Assembly: GCF_964275005.1 (NCBI RefSeq)
Contig: NC_092700.1
Location: 21,313,674-21,377,673 of the forward strand
Reading direction: 5' to 3'
Origin: Diadema setosum
Taxonomy: Eukaryota; Echinodermata; Echinoidea; Diadematoida; Diadematidae
DNA length: 64,000 bases
Part shown: positions 58,501-64,000 of the stretch, in pieces
How the letters are laid out: each line of letters opens with the position of its first letter
Numbering within the stretch: position 1 is the stretch's first letter
Notes under the pieces: model-generated
The model's input: only the letters and a program-made list of their open reading frames with translations
Told to the model about the DNA's origin: nothing
Database searches by the model: none
Made by a program: the position numbers and the translations under genes

Positions 58501-61500
58501 TAGAAAGTGATGGGTAAATTGTGTCTTTTTTAGTTGATATACACTGTTTAAACATATTTGTGGGGCAACATCCTCATCTGCTAATATTTTATTGCTGAAT
58601 GAAAAGGTGAGTTATGTGTAACACGTCTGCACTGTTTAAGAAAAATAGGTAAATCGTATAGTAAATCTATATTGGTGAGTCAACAAAGCAGCCAGAAAAC
58701 TGAATGTGATTAAATATCTTTAGATATGTCATAAGCGATCATTGGGTGGGTGAACAATAAATCTAATTTGATTTTGTCCAGAGAAAATCACAAAAATGCA
58801 GTGTTAACATCCTTTTGAAGCCTCCGAAACCACTTTTTCTCTATAAAGTGTATTAGCTCAAAAAATTATTGCAGTATCATAATGTTTTTATTATTTTTGT
58901 TGTCTGTCCATGTCTGTTGATGATTTCATGGCATAATTTGGGGCAGACACTCAAAGAATTTATCAGAAATGTCAAATTAGATGTTTTTGCTGTTTCGGAG
59001 GCTTCATGCGTCTCGGAGGCTTCACGTGTTAACGGAAAATTTGTATTGTCTCCTATTTTCAGAGAGTTTGGCGGATCTTAACTATTTTTGGTCTATTAGG
59101 TTAGGGCCCCATATCCTACATTTTGACATATAGATTAGGTCGCTTCTCTTATCTATATTCATATTATTTGACTAAACACTTTGTTTCGGAGGCTTCAAAA
59201 CTGCTAACGGAAATTTCACTTGATGGAATAAAATTATCACAAAATTTCAAATAGCCCTAGAATCAAGTAAACTTTGATGTAAGTCTAAAGTTTAGCTGTA
59301 CCTTACTATTTTCAGCATAAAAGAAAGTAACCAAAACACATCCACTGATCATTACTGTCCATCAAAGTTTGTAAACAATTGTTAACGGAAAATGAAGCCT
59401 CCGAAACCTCAAATTTGAAGTCATAGTATTCTAAAATAAAGGGCCAGATACAAACCAAACTAATTTGGTCATTTCAATTGACCATACAACTATGCTTTTA
59501 ACATAAAAAATTAGATCTCTGCAGTTGCTGTAGAAAATTATTAACATTTCAAAAATGTTATATAAATTTCAATGCAACAAAATAGTCATTTTTAGGGTAC
59601 ATATGTGACTGTCAAAACAAAACGCATCAATACCTGGACCTGATTATGCTACCCAAGGTGGCTACTCATAAGGTGACTCACATGGGAAAAAATCTTTGAG
59701 ATCTGTAAATCTATGTGTTCAGGGTGGGCCAAAAGGCTAAAAATTGAAAGTTACACCCTTTACCGTAAAACTGACCATATAGAACCTTGCCTAGGGCCGC
59801 AACTGCTGCAGGCAGGCGACTCAGACCATGTGTATCGTAATTGATAGTCTGTGATCTTTCCTCTAGTGGTTAATGGATAGAGTGTTCCTTTTGCAAAATA
59901 AAGCACTCTGCGTGATTTGTTGCTCTCCCATACGTTCTCATACAGATGTATTGCTTGCTTCTAACAAGCTGTTGAAAATTAGATGCATATTTGTTTTTAT
60001 TTAGTTTAGGACAATTTATGATATGTATAGCAATAACTCTCTTTCTGACATCTTCCGTTCCATGTTCCTCAAAAAATCAGTCATTTTATGAATATCCAAC
60101 TTGACGTTCTAATGAATATCACTTACCTCTTCTTTGTACGATTTTAGCCATGAACACAGTTGTTTATACTGGCCCAATTTATTGGAATTCCTTGCATCCC
60201 ATTACCTAAAAATGCCCTTTCTATATGCTCATTCAAAAGGAAACTGATATTTTTTTCTATTGCAATCTTATAATTCTACTAAATTGAATTAACCAGCTGT
60301 TATGACCCATTATCTAAGAACCTACGTTACCACATATTTATTGCTACGTACATATGTATATTCTAGCTCCTATTATTATACTCATATAAGGCTACGATAT
60401 TTCCGCGATTGATCCCTATTACCTTGCTCTTTCTTGCGTCACTTTTTTTTTCCTCTCTCTCTTGACATACTTCAGACAAGATTGCTGTCTCTGCTAAACG
60501 TTTTTGTCTGTTCTGTTTTCTTACTGTTATGTTACGTGGTTTTGTCTCATTTTGTCTTGTCTCATAGTCAACTCTCTGTTGTACTTTTACTCCTATTTCA
60601 GTCCCGTTTCATGTTTATTCGTGTGTATATAGTGTCTGTTTTTGTTGATCTGTCTTTCTAGTTGGCTTCTAGACTTTTTCTTTGCTTTCAAGCGATATTT
60701 TTCTTCTGGGGGGCCCACATCCTACAAGCTTTGTCTTTTTAGTGGGTACCTCCACATTTCGAGTTTTGTGTATTGTTTACTTACAATGTATTTCTAATAA
60801 CTTGAGTTTCATGATATTGTATAATCATCTTAAGGTGGTACAATCATTGTACATTCTTTTCATCCTACATAGTTTTATGCAGCTGTCACTAAAAAAAAAT
60901 AAGTGATGTCTATATGTTCTTGTCGAAAAATTAAATAAAAATTGAATTGAATTGAATAGAATTGAAGCTTCGGCAACTCCTCTTTTACTGTACCAGGTAT
61001 TTTGTAGATGATTCTTTTGTGGGTACAGTGGACTCCAGTTATAACGAAGTCCTTGGGACTGGCAGTTTTCTTTCATTATATCACAATTTCATTATTACCA
61101 TAAAAATAAACAGTAAAGAACAAAGAGTGGATCATTCGTTGGAACAGGAGTGCACTCTAGCAGACTTTCAGTCAGTCTAAGTGAGTATGTTCCAGTCTCC
61201 AGTGTTGGCTGAAAATGTGTAATGTTCATCTTGTTTTTAGACAATGAGAGTCCCAACATCACCGGCTGTCCCAGTGACCAGTCCTTAAACACAAGTGCTG
61301 GTAATGATACAGCAGTGGCAACGTGGACACCTCCCTCAGCAACAGACAACTCCAACACCTCTGTCACCTTGACAACGACTCACAACCCGGGTGACAGCTT
61401 CCCGATTGGAACCACCAATGTGACTTACACTGCTGGTGATTCAGATGGAAATAATGCCACTTGCGTCTTTACCATAACAGTGTCAGGTAAGACCACCTCT

Positions 61501-63623
61501 CAACTGTAGCTTCTCTGGGCAGAACTTTACTGTCTTAGTAATGCCAATAAAAACACATCAATGTCAGGTAAGACCACCTTAAGCTTTTCTAGGCAGAAAT
61601 TCGTTACAGTCAAACCTGCCTTAGCGGCCACCTGTCTATAGCGGCCACTTGTCTATAGCGGCCATTGAAAAATCCCCCCAAGAGAAAAACCCTGTTAAAG
61701 ACCCTATGTATTTATAAAAGCGCCCACCTGTCTAACGCGGCAAGCAGCGACAAATTTTATTTCCCGTGGTAGATTCTAACCTGTCTATAGTGGCCCAAGA
61801 CTCAATAATTCAGCGTGTTTTTCTGCTTTGTAGCCATGCCAGTCATTCATGGGCAACGTTCAGTGATCGCCACTGCTGCATTCATCACTCATTCAGTCAT
61901 AATAATGCACTAGTGTTCAGCTTTCCTCACGACTGTACACATGATACTGTGCAACAGTTGTGTTTTTCATAAAAACTGGCATTGTTCAATGCATGAAACA
62001 CACATGTGCATATGTACACACATACCTGTACATGTATTAAGTACTTGTAGATGTATACAACGATGATACATGTACATGTAGGCAATGCACACAAACTTGG
62101 ATAACCTGTCTATAGCGGCCACTTTTTATGTCTCCCTTGGGTGGCTGCTATAGGCAGGTTTGACTGTATCATGGTATACATAGTAGATGTAATAAAAGCA
62201 CAACAATCTGCCATTACAAATCAATTTCAGATGAAGGTACTTCTTTATGCATATCAGGATCATTGCTTAATGTTTCTGTCATTAACTATTTTGGGAAAAT
62301 GTTTTCAAAACTCTTTTATTTCTCCCTGGATCCGTTCAGATGTTGGTGACTAATAAAAATAATTGTCTGTCAAAAACTGTTAGGTGTATGTACACGTATG
62401 ACGCATTTGAATTCAGAGTTAGGGAAATAAGAATGCAGTCTTCAAAAAAAAACTGATAGCTTGTAATTGTCTTTAAGAAAAAAAGTGTTTATTTGTCCAC
62501 AGATGCTGAGGATCCAACCATTAGTAGTTGCCCCAATGACACAGTGGTCAACACAGATGCTGGGAATTCTACAGCAGTGGTGAACTGGACGCCTCCCATG
62601 GCCTCTGATAACTCTGGCTCTGTAACACTGAATTCAACTGACGACCCTGGAGACAGTTTCTCCATTGGCACGACAACAGTTACATACACAGCGACGGATG
62701 GTTCATTGAACTCTGTGTCAACATGTGTATTCAATATCACAGTCATAGGTGAGGACTACAGTAAGAGGAATCGATTTCAGATAGATATGTCCACCTGACA
62801 AAAACGCCTGGTCATGTGTATATGTATTTGAAGAGTTTGTTTGCAAAAACCGATAAGTCCATATTTGCCAAATGGAGATATTTGCGATTAAAGGTCAAGA
62901 AAAATAAAGAGAATAATAAGAAAATTTTTGCTTCTTTTATATGTAGTGACCAATATATCATTTAAAAGGTATTATTTTGTACTTTATGATAGAGACCGTA
63001 CTTCAAAATCGTCAAAAATGGACTTATTGGTTTTTGCAAACAAACCCTTCATTTCTTTCTCTATGTGCATATTTTTAATGATGAATCTGTTGTGACTCTC
63101 AAACATGAATTCCACCTTTCTGCAGTGTTATTATAGGTCCTACTATGTATTGAATAATCTGTGTATATTACATTGTATGTTTTCTATGTCATATTTTAAT
63201 ATATGGATTATTTGATTTCCTTCGGACATTGCAATATGTTTTGTGTGTACACCACACATAAAAACATTTAGGTATACAAGTTGGAATATGATATTTTCTA
63301 TATCGAATATCTTATATGCTGCAATAAGTTGTCATGTGATGTCCATGAAAGTAAGTGACATCTTTTGATTTTGGTAGACAATGAGGACCCAGTCATCAAT
63401 GGCTGTCCCAATGACACTTCAGTCAACACTGGAACTGGAAATGCCACAGCGACGGTCACATGGACCCCTCCCACAGCCTCAGACAACTCTGGTTCAGCCA
63501 CACTGTCATCCACTCACAACCCTGGTGATGACTTCCCAATAGGAAGCACCACTGTGACCTACAATGCTTCTGATGCCTCGTCCAATTCTGTGTCCACTTG
63601 TTCCTTTGTTGTCAATGTGACAG
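40326..63623 (+). CDS. Hyalin-like HYR-domain protein gene, 15 internal exons
   Basis: Fifteen plus-strand exons totalling 3,687 nt encode 1,229 residues in one continuous frame. Each exon is one HYR domain and every junction is phase 1, so exons can be lost or duplicated without a frame change. The recurring pattern is D-x-E-x-P near the start, then CPS/CPN, W-T/S-x-P-x-A-x-DN, a G-x-x-F-x-I/V-G-T/S block, V-T-Y-x-A-x-D, GN and a second cysteine, ending T/V-V-x-G. HYR domains are immunoglobulin-like beta sandwiches found in extracellular adhesion proteins. In sea urchins, hyalin of the embryonic hyaline layer is built largely of them. Many N-glycosylation sequons fit a secreted protein. Neither end of the gene is in the window, and other HYR proteins (for example with sushi or EGF modules) are not excluded. 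Confidence 0.9.
41485..41730 (+). CDS. HYR exon 2
   Basis: An 82-residue domain with CPSNIT, TWTPPMANDN, PGDSFSIGTT and YGNQNNCTF. Together with exons 7, 13, 14 and 15 it forms a subgroup sharing TWTPP or NWTPP and PGD-x-F-x-IGTT. It has several sequons (NIT, NTT, NCT). The acceptor is ATAATCTAG and the donor GTAGGT. Confidence 0.92.
41962..43014. mobile_element. Repeat with ATGCCTCCGCC ends and GGTCA-rich body
   Basis: The left end TATGCCTCCGCCAACGAAG and the right end GGCGGAGGCATA form short inverted termini. After the left end comes a GTCCGTCCGTACG-type run (42007-42090). The body then repeats AAACTT-G-T-TATG and many GGTCA words, including perfect AGGTCAAAGGTCA near 42207 and again near 42507-42535. 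A second copy starts at 63839. It has no coding capacity. Confidence 0.75.
43068..43588. mobile_element. Inverted-repeat element related to 9075-9400
   Basis: The left arm (GAAAGCATAGCCCAAACA and onward) and the right arm, ending GGCTTTCGTTTCCTT, are imperfect inverted copies that share GTGAAAGCAGCAA. The interior matches the repeat at 9075-9400. Confidence 0.6.
43831..44079 (+). CDS. HYR exon 3 (cassette copy 1, module A)
   Basis: An 83-residue domain with ENPVLASCPSDILTNTTTG, TWTVPNATDNSG, SPGSNFTLGST and PSGNSASCSF. It has five or more sequons (NTT, NAT, NQT, NFT, NVT). Its closest relative is exon 9, which differs at only a few residues. Confidence 0.94.
44080..45232 (+). other. Intron 3 of the HYR gene
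   Basis: It contains A- and G-rich low-complexity sequence (G runs near 44510 and 44911) and a TG run at 45100-45134. The matching intron of the second cassette is 3,165 bp because of insertions. Confidence 0.7.
45100..45134. repeat. (TG)n microsatellite
   Basis: An interrupted TG run about 100 bp before exon 4. Confidence 0.9.
45233..45472 (+). CDS. HYR exon 4 (cassette copy 1, module B)
   Basis: An 80-residue domain with CPSDQTVGTDF, NWTEPVVSDND, SGSVFYVGSTLVTYMA and SSGNTETCTF. The sequons NST and NWT flank the tryptophan. The downstream intron of 126 bp is short and is clearly paired with that of exon 10. Confidence 0.94.
45599..45853 (+). CDS. HYR exon 5 (cassette copy 1, module C)
   Basis: At 85 residues this is the longest domain type, with DQEAPYFNGTCPSSRSAQ, RTWPAPTVLDN, SGDQFYVGTTTVFINATD and QAGNVAVCSF. 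It keeps W and P but not the usual W-T-x-P spacing. It has a strong acceptor (TTTCTTCACAG) and a GTAAGA donor. Confidence 0.93.
46113..46358 (+). CDS. HYR exon 6 (cassette copy 1, module D)
   Basis: An 82-residue domain with CPSNITVMTDAGQ, NWTEPVFSDAVDG, PLDQFNIGSTNVTYSA and DAGNTATCVF. The DN after W-x-P is replaced by DA-VDG. It is nearly identical to exon 12, including the 30 bp before the acceptor. Confidence 0.94.
46722..46964 (+). CDS. HYR exon 7
   Basis: An 81-residue domain with CPSDQSVAVGAGN, TWTPPTASDNAGS, PGDGFPIGTTNVTYTA and TAGNLVTCVF. It lies between the two cassettes and belongs to the exon 2/13/14/15 subgroup. Donor GTATGT. Confidence 0.94.
46965..48030 (+). other. Intron 7 of the HYR gene
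   Basis: A 1,066-bp intron. I see no further exon or clear element in it. Confidence 0.6.
48031..48273 (+). CDS. HYR exon 8
   Basis: An 81-residue domain with CPSDINATTDTGN, SWSEPSATDNSGS, SGSAFPIGNTIVTYTS and SSGNTDTCTF. It has sequons NAT twice and no close duplicate in the window. Acceptor CTGCAAACAG, donor GTGAGG. Confidence 0.94.
48661..48816. mobile_element. Foldback MITE, second copy of the 31351 family
   Basis: The arms GTTTCATAAAGCTGTTCGTA and its complement surround a centre with GAATTATGGAAATTCTG. It lies in intron 8 of the HYR gene. Confidence 0.8.
48909..50175. mobile_element. Repeat with GTCTCGCCCA ends and internal GGTCA-rich tandem units
   Basis: The left end GTCTCGCCCACCGG and the right end TGGGCGAGAC are inverted. 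After the left end, GTCCGTCCATC is repeated. The body consists of diverged tandem units of about 150 bp (for example CAAGACTCTCTTATCACAC and GGTCATTTGAGGTCAT recurring, then CCAATGTTATGTTTTTA units). The right end stops 41 bp before HYR exon 9. It is non-coding. Confidence 0.75.
50217..50465 (+). CDS. HYR exon 9 (cassette copy 2, module A)
   Basis: An 83-residue duplicate of exon 3 with small changes: CPGD for CPSD, NTTAG for NTTTG, VAEV for VADV, and FTVGS for FTLGS. Its pyrimidine tract and acceptor (TTTTTTTGTGCAACAG) lie directly beside the end of the repeat at 48909-50175. Confidence 0.94.
50719..51465. mobile_element. DNA element with 33-bp inverted ends
   Basis: The ends GTGACCCGCTACAACAAAAA and, inverted, GTGACCCGCTACAACAAAAT continue through GGTCCTAAAGTCG or close to it. 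The 747-bp interior is moderately GC-rich and has no transposase. ATTT on both sides may be a target duplication. It lies in the A-B intron of the second HYR cassette and is absent from the first. Confidence 0.8.
51922..52827. mobile_element. DNA element with CTGTATACGCC ends
   Basis: The ends CTGTATACGCCATATATTT are inverted, and the subterminal regions (GCGAATTGGAACTTCCC on the left, GGGAATTCCCAATTCGCG on the right) continue the match imperfectly. The 906-bp element also lies in the A-B intron of the second cassette only. Confidence 0.75.
53631..53870 (+). CDS. HYR exon 10 (cassette copy 2, module B)
   Basis: An 80-residue duplicate of exon 4. It differs by FTFCPSD for FTSCPSD and by SSSNTETC for SSGNTETC, which loses the conserved glycine of the GN turn. 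The first 45 bp of the following intron are almost the same as after exon 4. Confidence 0.94.
54008..54262 (+). CDS. HYR exon 11 (cassette copy 2, module C)
   Basis: An 85-residue duplicate of exon 5 with few replacements (QTARVQN for QTAAIQN, SQDINIT for SEDINVT, TIRG for TIKG). It uses the same acceptor environment (CTTGTGCTTGTTTCTTACAG). Confidence 0.94.
54527..54772 (+). CDS. HYR exon 12 (cassette copy 2, module D)
   Basis: An 82-residue duplicate of exon 6, ending CVITVIVYG rather than CVFTVIVSG. Its donor is GTTAGT, the least standard donor in the gene. It is followed by the longest intron in the window (6.5 kb). Confidence 0.93.
55429..55852 (+). repeat. Three GTTTCGGAGGCTTCA motifs, left cluster
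   Basis: Exact copies lie at 55429-55443, 55460-55474 and 55838-55852, all on the plus strand. The bases after them contain GTTAAC or GCTAAC (GTTAACA directly after the first, CTGCTAACA after the second, CTGTTAACATG after the third). Confidence 0.9.
58430..59407. repeat. Six GTTTCGGAGGCTTCA motifs, right cluster
   Basis: Plus-strand copies lie at 58992-59006, 59010-59024 (one base changed) and 59183-59197. Minus-strand copies lie at 58430-58444, 58816-58830 and 59393-59407. All but 58992, which abuts the copy at 59010, have GTTAAC or GCTAACG on the same relative side, usually with GGAAAA next to it. Confidence 0.9.
60890..60966 (+). mobile_element. Possible LINE 3' tail
   Basis: AAATAAAAATTGAATTGAA followed by further GAATT units resembles the CR1-type tails at 3700 and 7340. 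The 60000-60880 stretch before it may be the element's 3' untranslated region, but no reverse transcriptase frame was recognised. Confidence 0.35.
61025..61115 (+). mobile_element. Fragment of a pogo/Tigger-like element end
   Basis: TACAGTGGACTCCAGTTATA followed by ACGAAGTCCTTGGGACTGGC resembles the terminal repeats of pogo-type mariner elements by general form. The other end is not found, so it is a fragment. Confidence 0.4.
61241..61486 (+). CDS. HYR exon 13
   Basis: An 82-residue domain with NITGCPSDQSLNTSAGND, TWTPPSATDNSNTS, PGDSFPIGTTNVTYTA and SDGNNATCVF. Donor GTAAGA; a near-copy of the donor and 45 bp around it occurs again at 61562-61606. Confidence 0.94.
61605..62168. mobile_element. 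MITE with CAGTCAAACCTGCC ends and TA duplication
   Basis: Inverted ends at 61607-61620 and 62153-62166 are exact over 14 bp and are bounded by TA on both sides. Subterminal TAGCGGCCACCTGTCTA words recur. The TA target and CAG start fit the Tc1/mariner (pogo) group. It has no coding capacity. Confidence 0.8.
62503..62748 (+). CDS. HYR exon 14
   Basis: An 82-residue domain with CPNDTVVNTDAGN, NWTPPMASDNSGS, PGDSFSIGTTTVTYTA and then DGSLNSVSTCVF. It lacks the GN turn and has extra residues before the second cysteine. Only exon 15 shares this change. Confidence 0.94.
62830..63050. mobile_element. Short MITE with GGTTTGTTTGCAAAAACC ends
   Basis: The left end (GAAGAGTTTGTTTGCAAAAA) and the right end (inverted GAAGGGTTTGTTTGCAAAAA) continue to about 32 bp with few mismatches. 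It is 221 bp, non-coding, and lies in HYR intron 14. Confidence 0.75.
63378..63623 (+). CDS. HYR exon 15
   Basis: An 82-residue domain with NGCPNDTSVNTGTGN, TWTPPTASDNSGS, PGDDFPIGSTTVTYNA and DASSNSVSTCSF. It shares the altered SVSTC turn with exon 14, so those two exons are probably a recent pair. The donor is GTGAGA in phase 1, so the gene continues to the right. Confidence 0.94.
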
Positions 63624-63838
63624 GTGAGAAATACAGTACAATGTATGTCATACCAGTGACCCGTCTGTAATGGATTTCTTGTATAAGTCACATTATTAGA
63701 AAAGTCCTGTTTCCTCTATTTCTGTAACATACCAGTACCTCACAAGATCATATGATTCTATTGAATACATCACACCTTAACCCTAAAATGGCTGGGGTTT
63801 TAGTTAATATACATGTAAAAAATGAAAAATTCAATTTT

Positions 63839-64000
63839 TATGCATCCGCCAACGAAGTGGCCGGAGGCATTATGTTTTCGGGTCGTCCGTCCGTCCGTCC
63901 GTACGTCCGTCCCGTTTTGTTTTTGTCGATATCTCAAGAACCGTGAGGTGGTTTTGCATCAAACTCGGTATGAGGGTATATCCTGGGGGGATGATACTTT
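63839..64000. mobile_element. Repeat with ATGCATCCGCC end, second copy of the 41962 family, cut by the window
   Basis: The start matches 41962 closely (CCGCCAACGAAGTGGCCGGA), followed by a shorter GTCCGTCCGTACG run and the same TATCTCAAGAACCGTG segment. Confidence 0.8.

Larger units (their letters stand above)
54896..59780. mobile_element. 4.9-kb element with 34-bp inverted ends, inside HYR intron 12
   Basis: The left end (54896-54929) and the right end (59747-59780) match inverted over 34 bp with one mismatch. The terminal words are ATATGGTCAGTTTTAC and GGTAAAGGGTGTAACTTT, read on their respective strands. No open frame longer than about 80 codons exists, so any transposase gene is absent or destroyed. 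If the outer TA belongs to the target, a TA duplication like that of Tc1/mariner elements is possible; AG is an alternative. The body carries nine copies of a 15-bp motif at 55429-59407. A unique large non-autonomous element and a decayed transposon are both possible. Confidence 0.7.

Noticed and set aside
55429..59407. CRISPR-like repeat array
   Set aside because: The host is eukaryotic, the motif spacing is irregular (18 bp to 2.6 kb) and the orientation is mixed.

Overview
The window reads as metazoan nuclear DNA, most likely from an echinoderm such as a sea urchin or sea star. Reasons: an AT-rich, intron-rich layout with GT/AG-bounded exons of 200-280 bp, many short inverted-repeat DNA elements, L2/CR1-like retrotransposon tails, tRNA-derived SINEs, and a long run of hyalin repeat (HYR) exons, a domain expanded in echinoderm extracellular matrix proteins. 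The species cannot be fixed from sequence alone, and no promoter, start codon or polyadenylation site could be assigned to any gene.

Left part (1-11 kb). Four minus-strand exons (10752-10948, 8398-8622, 5307-5572, 1520-1751) join in compatible phases and encode about 305 residues of a multi-pass membrane protein that I do not recognise. A plus-strand exon candidate (6348-6602) with a hydrophobic segment lies inside one of its introns. The gene is open at both ends: the exon at 10948 needs an upstream partner, and the exon ending at 1520 continues off the left edge.

Middle part (11-40 kb). Few coding candidates are visible: 17101-17381 minus, 26695-26855 plus, 29755-30024 plus, and a weak one at 19392-19515 minus. 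Most of the stretch is repeats. There are inverted-repeat (foldback) elements, two copies of a small element with a telomere-like core and clear target-site duplications, nested insertions, two L2-like reverse transcriptase tails, a 1.1-kb tandem array of 2.8 units at 34354-37408, and many microsatellites.

Right part (40-64 kb). Fifteen plus-strand exons (40326-63623) each encode exactly one HYR domain of 79-85 residues, all in phase 1-1. They are the internal part of one large secreted or matrix hyalin-like protein. Exons 3-6 and 9-12 are a duplicated four-exon cassette, with two of its introns still recognisably paired. The introns hold several DNA elements. The most unusual is a 4.9-kb element (54896-59780) with 34-bp terminal inverted repeats and nine copies of a 15-bp motif, most with a nearby GTTAAC-like site. 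Two other element families in these introns carry many AGGTCA half-sites, including perfect DR1 arrangements.
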